64,000 nt of DNA. Origin: Burkholderia guangdongensis. Its GTDB lineage: Bacteria > Pseudomonadota > Gammaproteobacteria > Burkholderiales > Burkholderiaceae. Positions 44,930 to 56,163 of this stretch are shown here, piece after piece. The translations under genes were made by a program, and so were the position numbers. A model generated the notes under the pieces. The model was given only the letters and a program-made list of their open reading frames with translations. It searched no databases and was not told the origin of the DNA. Every line of letters starts with the position of its first letter. Position 1 is the first letter of the stretch. The stretch spans positions 1 to 64,000 of the forward strand of contig NZ_JACBNX010000002.1 in assembly GCF_013403875.1 (NCBI RefSeq). The letters run 5' to 3'.

Positions 44930-45307
44930 ATGATCAGGAAAACGGTTGGCATGCTGCTTTTCATGATAGCGGCAACGGGTTATGCAGCTTCAATTGCTGA
45001 GCTCTATCAACAAATCCCATCGCAAAAGAACGCAGACGGCACGATTACCATTTTTCCACACTCGCGACCGAGCGATCTGAATGAGTTGCATCAGCGCTAC
45101 TGCGAAAGCATCGGCGGCAAAGATATTACCGACGAAGGGGACACTACCATCACGGCGGCAACGATAGACGCCGCAACATGCTTGATCCAACCGTCAAACA
45201 CCAATATCGGCACTTTGGGCGTGAAAAGCAGCCCATTAAGCCATGATTTGCCCCCTCTCGGAGGGGTTAAAGTCGCGCCGAACAATGAGTCGGACGATCC
45301 GATTTAA
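44930..45307 (+). CDS. Hypothetical secreted protein, low GC
   Basis: A 125-residue protein I do not recognise. Residues 1-20 form a signal peptide (MIRKTVGMLLFMIAATGYAA). The mature part has two cysteines (in HQRYCESIGG and DAATCLIQPS) and polar, disorder-like ends. Codon use and base composition are unlike the core genes on both sides, suggesting transfer. It converges on metH and lies behind the DUF1840 terminator with its own AT-rich upstream region. Confidence 0.6.
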   Translation: MIRKTVGMLLFMIAATGYAASIAELYQQIPSQKNADGTITIFPHSRPSDLNELHQRYCESIGGKDITDEGDTTITAATIDAATCLIQPSNTNIGTLGVKSSPLSHDLPPLGGVKVAPNNESDDPI

Positions 45308-45322
45308 ATCCTAGCCACTCGC

Positions 45323-48052
<2,730 letters not shown>

Positions 48053-48086
48053 CAGGCTTTAAAGGCAGAAAAGCGACAAAAATGGA

Positions 48087-48755
48087 TCAAAGCGGTTCGA
48101 GAGCGGCAATCCGGTCGAACCATTGGCTGAAATGCGGACACTGGGCGCGAATTGTATCCAGTCCGATTTTTTCTGCGGCAAGCGGACCGTGCCGCACTTT
48201 TCGATAACGAGGCGTCAGAATGGCGAGTCGCTTCGACGGGGCGGTATGAGGCGAATCGTTGATCCATTCGGGATCGGCGACGCCGGCTCGAACCTCGGCG
48301 AGCTCAGGCGCGTGGACAGCCCATTCCGGTTCGATCTGGCAGAGCATGGTTGTGTCGGAGAACAACAGCGATTCGAATTCGTGAGGCTGAATATAGGGAA
48401 GGAATCGTTCCCTTCTGCAACCGGTCAATGCGATGTGCGCGTGAAGTGCATCCTCGATGCGCGCGGCGCGATCCGCGGGTGGCAAACCTTGCGTTTCCAC
48501 GACTCCCGGGAAGGTTTTATCCAGCGCATAAAGATCGAACAGCGTCGTCAGGTAGGTGTCCTGACGCTCCTTGAGCGTCCGTTCGATGAAGCGGCCGATC
48601 CTGTCCAGATTGAGTGCGCCGCCGCGTTGGCCCGACGACGTGCGGACAAGTCTCGGCGTCACGTAGATGCCTCGCGGCGCGAGCGCTGCCGCCAGAACCC
48701 TGTTGACGAACGCTTCCTCGGTCTGGCCTTCGCCGATGACAATCAATTCGACCAT
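48087..48755 (-). CDS. DUF4276 protein, TOPRIM-like, partner of the upstream ATPase
   Basis: A 222-residue cytosolic protein. The N terminus MVELIVIGEGQTEEAF has the Glu of a TOPRIM first motif (E9). FDLYALDKTFPG supplies Asp74 and Asp79 in the position of the second acidic motif. The segment QPHEFESLLFSD is typical of DUF4276. TOPRIM folds cut or process nucleic acid in OLD-family nucleases, so a nuclease effector is plausible but unproven. Its ATG shares one base with the ATPase stop (TGATG), indicating coupled translation. Its GC content is lower than the flanking metH genes. Confidence 0.75.
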   Translation of the reverse strand: MVELIVIGEGQTEEAFVNRVLAAALAPRGIYVTPRLVRTSSGQRGGALNLDRIGRFIERTLKERQDTYLTTLFDLYALDKTFPGVVETQGLPPADRAARIEDALHAHIALTGCRRERFLPYIQPHEFESLLFSDTTMLCQIEPEWAVHAPELAEVRAGVADPEWINDSPHTAPSKRLAILTPRYRKVRHGPLAAEKIGLDTIRAQCPHFSQWFDRIAALEPL

Positions 48756-49846
48756 CAGGAAGGTCTCCCGCCAAGCACGTTTCGCTCCCAGAGATCGCCG
48801 AGCGAGTATTCTTCGAGCCAGTTTTCGAGCGAAGCCGCATCGAGGCGCCGAAAAGCCGACGCATTGTCTTCCCGATCGACGACCACGATGTCCGATGGCT
48901 CGAAGCAATTCAGCAATTCGACCGACTGAGTGGACACGATGAGCTGCCTTCTTTCCGACGTACGCTTGAGCAGATCGGCGAGAACGTTGATCGCATACGG
49001 ATGCAGCCCGAGTTCGGGTTCGTCGATCAGGATGGTCGATGGCATCAGCGCCCAGGGCTGCAACAGAAGCGTACAGAGGCAGATGAAGCGTAGCGTGCCG
49101 TCCGACAGCATGTGTGCTTTGAACGGCGTGTCCGGATTGCCTTTTTCGGTCCACTCCAGTTCGATGACGTGGGCGTCGTCGTCGCGATGGACGAAGTCGT
49201 CGAAAAACGGTGCGATGAGCCGGACAGAGTCGACGATGAGGCGGTACTGCGCTTCATGTTTCGTATGCAACATCCGGAGGTACGCGGCGAGGTTCGCGCC
49301 ATCCGCTTTGAGTCGCAGGGTGTCGTTGATGCTGTGCGGCTGCTTGACCTTGGCCGTTTCGCCCGTATCGTGGAAATGGTAGACGCGCCAGTTTTCGATC
49401 GCGCGTCCGACGGTCTGAAAATGCGCGTCTTTTGCGTTCCTGATACGCGATTCCGCGTGTCCCGTGCCGAGCGGGGGAGGGAGTTCTTCCGGGCTGAGAG
49501 GGAAATCGCTGCCGAGCCCGATTCGCTCGTTTTCATAGATCAGCCGATTGTCGTTGGTCGGCGCCAGATCGAAGCGATAACGGTACTTGTCGAAGACGAG
49601 TTCGGCATGAAGTGACGAAGTCGTTTTACGCGAGAAATGCAGCAATGCATCCGGCCCTCCCTGCTTTTGTACATATAGCTGAAGGCGCTGGTCATACATT
49701 TCCGCAAGCATGCGAAAGAAGCCGATGAAATTGGATTTCCCGGCGCCGTTTGCACCGATCAGCACGTTGAGATTGGTCAACTCGAAATCGCGCAGGTCGC
49801 GAATCGACTTGTATCCCTGAATGGTCAATTTGCTGACAGCGGGCAT
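48755..49846 (-). CDS. AAA_21-type ATPase (OLD/RecF-like)
   Basis: A 363-residue ABC/SMC-related ATPase. Walker A is GANGAGKS (31-38), in the family context LTNLNVLIGANGAGKSNF. The signature is LSDGTLRF (247-254), Walker B ILIDEPELGLHP (272-283), and the switch loop STQS (305-308). No membrane segment is present, and the middle region is an insertion without clear homology. Paired with the DUF4276 gene it resembles two-gene ATPase-plus-TOPRIM anti-phage systems such as PARIS. A 60-base sample at 48901 has 32 G+C, against 41 at 50161 in the adjacent core gene. The start at ATG 49846 is chosen over TTG 49861. Confidence 0.85.
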   Translation of the reverse strand: MPAVSKLTIQGYKSIRDLRDFELTNLNVLIGANGAGKSNFIGFFRMLAEMYDQRLQLYVQKQGGPDALLHFSRKTTSSLHAELVFDKYRYRFDLAPTNDNRLIYENERIGLGSDFPLSPEELPPPLGTGHAESRIRNAKDAHFQTVGRAIENWRVYHFHDTGETAKVKQPHSINDTLRLKADGANLAAYLRMLHTKHEAQYRLIVDSVRLIAPFFDDFVHRDDDAHVIELEWTEKGNPDTPFKAHMLSDGTLRFICLCTLLLQPWALMPSTILIDEPELGLHPYAINVLADLLKRTSERRQLIVSTQSVELLNCFEPSDIVVVDREDNASAFRRLDAASLENWLEEYSLGDLWERNVLGGRPS

Positions 49847-49876
49847 GCTCTGATATCCCAAAGTCGATCGAGGCCG

Positions 49877-50953
49877 TCAGACCTCTTCCCGATAGTTTGC
49901 CCACGTCCGGGGCTTCACGCCAGCCAGCCGTTTGGCGATCTCGGCGATGTGCTCGGGCGTCGTGCCGCAGCAGCCGCCCGCGACGTTCACGAGCCCGGCC
50001 TGCGCGAATTCCTTCAGCAGGCCGGACGTGACGTCGGGCGTTTCGTCGAAGCCGGTGTCGCTCATCGGGTTCGGCAGGCCGGCGTTCGGGTAGCACGACA
50101 CGTAGGTGTCGCAGAGCTTCGCGAGCTCCGCGATGTACGGGCGCATCAGCGCGCCGCCGAGCGCGCAGTTCAGGCCGAACGTCAGCGGCTTCGCGTGGCG
50201 CAGCGAGTTCCAGAACGCCTCGACGGTCTGGCCGGACAGGATGCGGCCCGACGCGTCGGTGACGGTGCCGGAGATCATGATCGGCAGCCGCTCGCCGGTG
50301 TCTTCGAACAGCTGGTCGAGCGCGAAGAGGGCGGCCTTCGCGTTCAGCGTGTCGAAGATCGTCTCGACGAGGAACAGGTCGACGCCGCCGTCGAGCAGCG
50401 CGTTCGCCTGCGCGTAGTAAGCGTCGCGCAATTCGTCGAACGTGACGTTGCGCGCGCCCGGATCGTTCACCTCGGGCGAGATGCTCGCCGTTTTCGGCGT
50501 CGGGCCGATCGCGCCGGCGACGAAGCGCGGCTTGTCGGGCGTCGCGTATTTTTCCGCCGATTCGCGCGCGAGCTTCGCGGACGCGACGTTCATCTCGACG
50601 ACGAGATCTTCCATCCCGTAGTCGGCCTGCGCGACGGTGGTCGCGCCGAACGTGTTGGTCTCGACGATGTCGGCGCCCGCCGCGAAATACTGGTCGTGGA
50701 TCTCGCGAATGATGTGCGGCTGCGTGATCGACAGCAGCTCGTTGTTGCCCTTCACGTCGCGCGGGAAATCCTTGAAGCGCTCGCCGCGATACGCAGCCTC
50801 GCCGAGCTTGTGCTGCTGGATCATCGTGCCCATCGCGCCGTCGAGGATCAGGATGCGCCGTTGCAGCAGCGCGGGGAGTTGGGCGCCGCGCGTGTACGGA
50901 GCGGCGAGCGCGGCGGACGTGGCGGGACGGCGGGCGGTGGCGGGCGCGGACAT
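49877..50953 (-). CDS. metH: Homocysteine S-methyltransferase half of split methionine synthase
   Basis: A 358-residue zinc-binding homocysteine domain. It carries [11 protein letters not shown] near the start, the zinc Cys in FGLNCALGG and the Cys pair in [13 protein letters not shown]. On its own it lacks the folate and cobalamin modules, which are in the 909-residue gene downstream, so the two products must act together. The start MSAPATARR is chosen; earlier frames enter the upstream promoter. Only 30 bp separate it from the inserted ATPase gene. Confidence 0.95.
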   Translation of the reverse strand: MSAPATARRPATSAALAAPYTRGAQLPALLQRRILILDGAMGTMIQQHKLGEAAYRGERFKDFPRDVKGNNELLSITQPHIIREIHDQYFAAGADIVETNTFGATTVAQADYGMEDLVVEMNVASAKLARESAEKYATPDKPRFVAGAIGPTPKTASISPEVNDPGARNVTFDELRDAYYAQANALLDGGVDLFLVETIFDTLNAKAALFALDQLFEDTGERLPIMISGTVTDASGRILSGQTVEAFWNSLRHAKPLTFGLNCALGGALMRPYIAELAKLCDTYVSCYPNAGLPNPMSDTGFDETPDVTSGLLKEFAQAGLVNVAGGCCGTTPEHIAEIAKRLAGVKPRTWANYREEV

Positions 50954-51086
50954 GGCGGATGAGCGGCGAATCGGGAAAACCGTCATTGTAGCCGGTGCGC
51001 CCGCGTGCCGCCGCGCGTTGGCCGTTCGGCCAGGGGGTTCGCGCGGCGCCCGTTCATTCGTTCGACGATTGCGCGCGCCGCCAATC

Positions 51087-51117
51087 AAAACCCCCGCGCG
51101 GCGGACCGGGCGGGGGT
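51087..51117 (-). terminator. Rho-independent terminator of the DUF3567 gene
   Basis: ACCCCCGC (51090-51097) pairs with GCGGGGGT (51110-51117) and is followed on the minus strand by TTTTGATT. It lies 50 bp after the DUF3567 stop codon and upstream of metH. Confidence 0.85.
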
Positions 51118-51167
51118 CAATGGGAGTGCTCGGACGGCGGCGCGGTTCGCGCGCCGCCGGGGCGTCG

Positions 51168-51425
51168 TCAGTGCAGCACGACGGGCTGATTCATCAGACT
51201 GTCGAACTGGCCGAGGAATTCGTCGACTTCGTCGAGCGACGGTTCGTCCTCGATCAGCTGTTTCACGTGTTCGCGGAAGCGGGCGGCGAGTTCGCCGTCG
51301 ATGAAGATTTCGCGCTGCGCGTTCTTGTCGACGATTTCGTAGCCGCCCGCATTCATCGCGTGGTGGCCGATCTGTGGGGCGAATTCGACGACGCAGTAGT
51401 TCGGGCTGTTGTAGATCATTTGCAT
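51168..51425 (-). CDS. DUF3567 domain-containing protein
   Basis: An 85-residue acidic cytosolic protein. [46 protein letters not shown] and the [11 protein letters not shown] tail match the small DUF3567 family of Burkholderiales. Function unknown. The AT-richer 185-bp stretch upstream (51426-51610) should contain its promoter, and a terminator follows, so it is monocistronic. Confidence 0.9.
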   Translation of the reverse strand: MQMIYNSPNYCVVEFAPQIGHHAMNAGGYEIVDKNAQREIFIDGELAARFREHVKQLIEDEPSLDEVDEFLGQFDSLMNQPVVLH

Positions 51426-51610
51426 GGCGGCACTCCTCTTAGCAGTGGCTTTGGCCTTGATCCCTAATTGGGGCGGGCCGTGCCGGTTTCAAGGGGCTGG
51501 CGCTGCGTACCCCGATCCCGCGACTACAAGGGGTATTACGGTTAGAACACTTGCATCTTTAAAACGTTTCTCATTGTCCGCCAGTGCACCGAAATAGTTG
51601 TTAAAGAATG

Positions 51611-53008
51611 TCATGGGGTGTTGCCCATGTTAGCGCGCGTTGCAGAGGGCGTGGCGGACGACGTTGCGGCCGGCGGCGCGGCCCGCGAATTACCTGTCGA
51701 ATTATCGGCCGAATCGCCTGCCGAATTGCCCGACGAATCGCCCGATGAATCGCCCGCCGACGGCCCGACCGCCGGCGCCGGCGCGTTCGTGCCGGATGCG
51801 CCCGTCGCCGGTGCGGCCGGCCGGACGGACGTCGATCCGGCATTGTCCGTGTCCGCACCGCCATCGGGCGCGGCGAGGCGCCCGTGCCACAGCAGCTCGA
51901 TCTGCGAACCGTTCGGCTCGGTCTGCACGAGCCGCACGGGCAGCCAGTCGAGCGACGGCGCGAGCCACATGTCGATGCGGCGCGTGTCGCCCGCGCGACG
52001 CGGTAGCCGCATGAAGTGCCGCGCGCTCACGAAGCCGGCGGCCGTCTGTACGGTCTCGTCGCCGATTACCGTGAGCGGCCACGTCTCGCCGCTGTTGTTG
52101 TCGACGACGAAGAACTCGCGCGTCACGCCGGGCCGGTACATGCCCGGATCGCCGCGCACGAGGCCCGCGAGCTGGATCAGCATGCTGAAGCGGTCCTGCG
52201 TGCCGTCCGGCAGCGGCACGCTGTTCGGCGTGCGCGTGAAGATCACCTGTTTCAGCTCGCGATTGAAGATCGAGATGTCCTCGGGCCGCCGGCCGCGCTG
52301 CTCGACGTAGCGGTCCGGCGCGATGCCGAAGCCGTCGATGCGGCCTTCGCTGCGATAGCGGAACGGGCCGACGAACGGCACCGGCATCGATACCGACAGA
52401 TCGTAGGTGTGTCCGTCGGTGCGCCAGCGGATCGTGCCGATCGAATTCTGCACGCCGTTGTAGAAGCTGTCGTATTGCAGATCGCCGGACGGCGGCGCGA
52501 CGAACCTGACACCGTGCGATGCCGGCCCCGGCGTGGAGACGCCGTTCGCTGACGCGCCGTTCGCGGCCGCCGCGTTGCCGGTGCCCGATGCGTTCGATGC
52601 GCCCGATGCACCCGATGCACCCGATGCACCCGATGCACCCGATGCAGGCGCGGCGGCCGTGTTTGGCACACCGTGCTCGTCCGTCTGCGTCGCGCTCAGC
52701 ACGGGCTCGCGCGGCGCGGGCGCGGGCTTTGGCGCCGGTGCCGGTGCCGGTGCGGGGTGCGGCTTCGGTTCGGCGGGCTTCGCCGGTTGCGCGGCCGACT
52801 TCGCCGGTTGTCGCTCGATCCGCTCGGGTTTCAGCAGCGCGATCTGCACGGGCACGTCGGCGGGCGCGGGCGGCGCGAACGGTTCGCGATGGCGCGTGAA
52901 CCAGAGCGCCGCGAGCCCGTGCAGCGCGATCACGATCGCGAACGCGATGCCCGCGCGCAGCCAGTGGCGCGGTGCAGCGGAACGGAGGCGGACGGCGGAA
53001 GACGACAT
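51611..53008 (-). CDS. DUF3108 domain-containing envelope protein with low-complexity ends
   Basis: A 465-residue protein. A membrane helix near 20-40 (RAGIAFAIVIALHGLAALWF) anchors it. A Pro/Ala/Lys-rich linker (about 65-105) and a GASGASGAS repeat follow. The DUF3108 domain (about 150-395) reads LQYDSFYNGVQNSIGTIRWRTDGHTYDLSVSM and PDGTQDRFSMLIQLAGLVRG, and resembles a lipocalin-like periplasmic fold. The tail is a Gly/Asp/Ser/Asn repeat. The TonB-like N-terminal layout suggests it spans the periplasm. Two VNTR-like tracts lie within it. The start is 53008 or possibly 53056. Confidence 0.8.
   Translation of the reverse strand: MSSSAVRLRSAAPRHWLRAGIAFAIVIALHGLAALWFTRHREPFAPPAPADVPVQIALLKPERIERQPAKSAAQPAKPAEPKPHPAPAPAPAPKPAPAPREPVLSATQTDEHGVPNTAAAPASGASGASGASGASGASNASGTGNAAAANGASANGVSTPGPASHGVRFVAPPSGDLQYDSFYNGVQNSIGTIRWRTDGHTYDLSVSMPVPFVGPFRYRSEGRIDGFGIAPDRYVEQRGRRPEDISIFNRELKQVIFTRTPNSVPLPDGTQDRFSMLIQLAGLVRGDPGMYRPGVTREFFVVDNNSGETWPLTVIGDETVQTAAGFVSARHFMRLPRRAGDTRRIDMWLAPSLDWLPVRLVQTEPNGSQIELLWHGRLAAPDGGADTDNAGSTSVRPAAPATGASGTNAPAPAVGPSAGDSSGDSSGNSAGDSADNSTGNSRAAPPAATSSATPSATRANMGNTP
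51686..51757 (-). repeat. 12-bp tandem repeat in the 3' coding end of the DUF3108 gene
   Basis: Six degenerate units of CGAATCGCCCGA type (plus strand) encode the GDSSGDSSGNSAGDSADNS-like tail. The period is a multiple of three, so copy changes keep the frame. Confidence 0.85.
52584..52646 (-). repeat. 9-bp tandem repeat in the DUF3108 gene
   Basis: Two variant units and then five perfect CCCGATGCA units (52602-52646), read on the minus strand as Gly-Ala-Ser repeats. Frame-neutral, so a length polymorphism in the periplasmic linker is likely. Confidence 0.93.
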
Positions 53009-53081
53009 CGGCAAGGCGGATGAAAGCGCGGGATCTACATGATGCACGCGATGCACATGATGCGTCGGCCGTATAACCGCG

Positions 53082-53954
53082 TCAGTCGTCGCGCGCGTCG
53101 GGGCGATGGCCGAGCTCGTACGACAGCTTCCCGGCGCACGCGCGCAGCGCGGTGTCGATCTCGCCGCCCCAGCGGATGTCGAACGTGCCTTCGTGGCCGA
53201 GCGCGATGATCGCGAGCGCGAGCTCGCCGAGCGCGTCGAACACCGGCATGCAGAACGCGTGGATCGTCGGCAGCAGCATTCCTTCGACGCGCGCGGCCTG
53301 GTGCGCGCGCACGTCGGCGAGCACCGCGTCGACCTCGTCGAGCGTGCGCGGGCCGCCGTGATGCGGCGAGCGGCGCGTGTCCGCGAGCTCGCGCTCGAGC
53401 ATCGCGGCCGTCTTGCCGCGCGGCAGATACGCGGCGAACAGCAGGCCCGTCGCGGAGCCGAGCAGCGGCATCACGTCGCCGAGCTTCAGCGACGCCTTCG
53501 CTGGATGGCTCGACTCCATCCAGTGGACGATCGTCGGCCCCTGGTTGCCCCAGACGGCGATGCCGACCGTCTGGTCCAGCTGGTCGCGCAGCGCGGTCAG
53601 CGCGATCCGCGCGAGCTTCACGCCGTCGACGCGCGCGAGCCGCGCGAGGCCCATCTGCAGCGCGAAGCCGCCGAGCTCGTAGCGGCCGGACACCGGATCC
53701 TGCGCGACGACGCCGAGCCGCTGGAAACTCACCAGATAGCGATGCGCCTTCGCCGGGCTCATCCCGGCGCGCTGCGCGAGGTCGCGCAGCATCATCGCGC
53801 GCGGCTCGCTCGTCAGCACGTCGAGCAGGCGAAAGCCGACCTCGATCGACTGGATCCCGGAGCGGACCTTTTCCTCGGCGGCTTCGTCGCCGGCGTCGGC
53901 GGAGTCGGTATCGGATTCGACGAGATCGTCGTCTTGAGCGGAGCGGGTGGACAT
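53082..53954 (-). CDS. IclR-family transcriptional regulator
   Basis: A 290-residue regulator. A charged N-terminal extension (1-35) precedes the winged helix domain with MLRDLAQRAGMSPAKAHRYLVSFQRLGVV (about 55-85). The effector domain (about 115-285) has GIAVWGNQGPTIVHW and the closing MLLPTIHAFCMPVFDALGELALAIIALG. It is divergent from the FAH-family gene across 144 bp that includes TAAAAT at 54055-54060, and is likely to regulate it. The start MSTRSAQDD is chosen over an Arg-rich upstream extension. Confidence 0.92.
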   Translation of the reverse strand: MSTRSAQDDDLVESDTDSADAGDEAAEEKVRSGIQSIEVGFRLLDVLTSEPRAMMLRDLAQRAGMSPAKAHRYLVSFQRLGVVAQDPVSGRYELGGFALQMGLARLARVDGVKLARIALTALRDQLDQTVGIAVWGNQGPTIVHWMESSHPAKASLKLGDVMPLLGSATGLLFAAYLPRGKTAAMLERELADTRRSPHHGGPRTLDEVDAVLADVRAHQAARVEGMLLPTIHAFCMPVFDALGELALAIIALGHEGTFDIRWGGEIDTALRACAGKLSYELGHRPDARDD

Positions 53955-54098
53955 GAGGCAGCGGCGCGCGCGGGCGCGGTGGGCAAGATGAGCAAGCGTG
54001 TTCGGAGCGGACGCGGCGGATGCATCGGCGCCGCGCCGCACGGATTCACCATCGTAAAATAGATTCCTTCCATCGTCACTACAACGGCTGAATCCCCC

Positions 54099-55091
54099 AT
54101 GAAACTAGCAACGCTGAAGGACGGCTCGCGCGACGGCCAGCTGATCGTCGTGTCCCGCGACCTGCACACGGCGGCGATTGCCGACGCGATCGCGCCGACG
54201 CTGCAGCGCGTCGTCGACGACTGGGCGTTCTACGCGCCGCAGCTGGGCGAGCTGTACGACGCGCTGAACCACGGCCGCGCGCGCCATGTGTTCGCGTTCG
54301 AGCCGGGCAACTGCATGGCGCCGCTGCCGCGCGCGTTCCAGTGGGCGGACGGCTCCGCGTACGTGAATCACGTCGAGCTCGTGCGCCGCGCGCGCGGCGC
54401 GCAGATGCCGCCCGAGTTCTGGACCGATCCGCTGATGTACCAGGGCGGCAGCGACGACTTTCTCGGGCCGCGCGACGACGTCGTCTGCGCGTCCGAGGCG
54501 TGGGGGATCGACTTCGAGGCCGAAGTCGCGGTGATCACCGCCGACGTGCCGATGGGCGCGTCGCCGGACGATGCGCTGAAGGCGGTGCGGCTCGTGACGC
54601 TCGCGAACGACGTGTCGCTGCGCGACCTGATCCCGGCCGAGCTCGCGAAGGGCTTCGGCTTCTTCCAGAGCAAACCGGCGACCGCGTTCGCGCCGGTCGC
54701 GGTCACGCCCGACGAGCTCGGCGAGCACTGGCGCGACGGCCGCGTGCACCGGCCGATGATCGTCCACTGGAACGGGAAGAAGGTCGGCCAGCCGGACGCG
54801 GGCGCGGACATGGTGTTCCACTTCGGCCAGCTGATCGCGCACGCGGCGAAGACGCGCAACCTGCGCGCCGGCGCGATCGTCGGCTCGGGCACGGTGTCGA
54901 ACCAGGATCCGAAGCGCGGGTACTGCTGCATCGCCGAGAAGCGCTGCCTCGAGACGATCGAGCACGGCGCGCCGCAGACCGAGTTCATGCGCTACGGCGA
55001 CACGGTGCGCATCGAGATGCTCGACGACGCCGGCAAGTCGATCTTCGGCGCGATCGAGCAGGCGGTCGCGCCGGTGGACGGGGCGGCATGA
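54099..55091 (+). CDS. Fumarylacetoacetate hydrolase family protein
   Basis: A 330-residue cytosolic metal-dependent hydrolase or decarboxylase. The N-terminal cap (1-80) precedes the FAH fold, with metal-ligand Glu residues in GIDFEAEVAVI and Asp in TLANDVSLRDLIP. The closing SGTVSNQDPKRGYCCIAEKRCLE and MRYGDTVRIEM are typical of the fumarylacetoacetase-like branch. It may act in aromatic or tyrosine catabolism under the divergent IclR regulator; the exact substrate is unknown. An 11-bp tandem repeat starts at its last codons. Confidence 0.9.
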   Translation: MKLATLKDGSRDGQLIVVSRDLHTAAIADAIAPTLQRVVDDWAFYAPQLGELYDALNHGRARHVFAFEPGNCMAPLPRAFQWADGSAYVNHVELVRRARGAQMPPEFWTDPLMYQGGSDDFLGPRDDVVCASEAWGIDFEAEVAVITADVPMGASPDDALKAVRLVTLANDVSLRDLIPAELAKGFGFFQSKPATAFAPVAVTPDELGEHWRDGRVHRPMIVHWNGKKVGQPDAGADMVFHFGQLIAHAAKTRNLRAGAIVGSGTVSNQDPKRGYCCIAEKRCLETIEHGAPQTEFMRYGDTVRIEMLDDAGKSIFGAIEQAVAPVDGAA

Positions 55092-55130
55092 AGGTGGCGT
55101 GAAGGGGGCATGAAGGTGACATGAAGGTGG
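55087..55130. repeat. 11-bp tandem repeat spanning the FAH stop codon
   Basis: Four units of CATGAAGGTGG type; the TGA stop (55089-55091) is in the first. The unit length is not a multiple of three, yet the stop in unit one protects the coding end. Confidence 0.85.
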
Positions 55131-55255
55131 CATGACGTGCGCCATGACCCGGCGGCGGGCGGCGGCATCGCATGGCGGGTTACGCCCGATGACCGCCCCG
55201 CCGGCCTTCGCTACACTGGCTTCATTCAAATCGCCCACCGGGCAAGGAGCGGCGC

Positions 55256-56083
55256 ATGTCGGACCTCTCAGCGTACAGCGGCTACGAAGCGCTGCGCCTG
55301 CGGCGCCAGCCGCATGGCATCCTCGAAATCGTGATGAGCGGTGAAGGCGCGAACAAGAGCGGCCTCGCGACCGCCGACGAGCGCATGCACCGCGAGCTCG
55401 CCGATATCTGGCGCGACGTCGACCGCGATCCCGACACGCGCGTCGCGGTGATTCGCGGCGAGGGCAAGGGCTTCTCCGCCGGCGGCGATCTCGCGCTCGT
55501 CGAGAGCATGGCGAACGACTTCGACGTGCGCGCGCGCGTGTGGCGCGAGGCGCGCGATCTCGTCTACAACGTGATCAACTGCGGCAAGCCGATCGTGTCC
55601 GCGATGCACGGGCCGGCCGTCGGCGCGGGGCTCGTCGCCGGGCTGCTCGCGGACGTGTCGATCGCCGCGAAGAGCGCGCGCATCATCGACGGCCACACGC
55701 GGCTCGGCGTCGCGGCCGGCGATCACGCGGCGATCGTGTGGCCGCTGCTGTGCGGGATGGCGAAGGCGAAGTACTACCTGATGCTGTGCGAGCCGGTCAG
55801 CGGCGAGGAAGCCGAGCGGATCGGCCTCGTGTCGCTCGCGGTCGACGATCACGACCTGCTGCCGAAGGCGTACGAGGTCGCCGAGAAGCTCGCGCGCGGC
55901 TCGCAGACCGCGATCCGCTGGACCAAGTACGCGTTGAACAACTGGCTGCGGATGGCCGGCCCGACGTTCGATACGTCGCTCGCGCTCGAATTCATGGGCT
56001 TCGCAGGCCCGGACGTGCGCGAGGGCATCCAGTCGCTGCGCGAGCGCCGGCCGCCCGATTTTCCGGGCGGCGCGCCGTTCTGA
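55256..56083 (+). CDS. Enoyl-CoA hydratase/isomerase family protein
   Basis: A 275-residue crotonase-fold enzyme that hydrates or isomerises enoyl-CoA. The oxyanion-hole segments are [19 protein letters not shown] (about 72-90) and [19 protein letters not shown]. The position of the second catalytic acid carries Asp in [14 protein letters not shown] rather than the typical Glu pair, so the reaction may differ from classical hydration. The C-terminal [26 protein letters not shown] is standard. It is followed 80 bp later by phaM. Confidence 0.88.
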   Translation: MSDLSAYSGYEALRLRRQPHGILEIVMSGEGANKSGLATADERMHRELADIWRDVDRDPDTRVAVIRGEGKGFSAGGDLALVESMANDFDVRARVWREARDLVYNVINCGKPIVSAMHGPAVGAGLVAGLLADVSIAAKSARIIDGHTRLGVAAGDHAAIVWPLLCGMAKAKYYLMLCEPVSGEEAERIGLVSLAVDDHDLLPKAYEVAEKLARGSQTAIRWTKYALNNWLRMAGPTFDTSLALEFMGFAGPDVREGIQSLRERRPPDFPGGAPF

Positions 56084-56163
56084 CGCGCGTTATGATCGAG
56101 TCAGGCGGCTGGCCGGGAAACCGCGCGCACCGCTCCCCATTCCCCGTCACGAAGGAACGCCGA

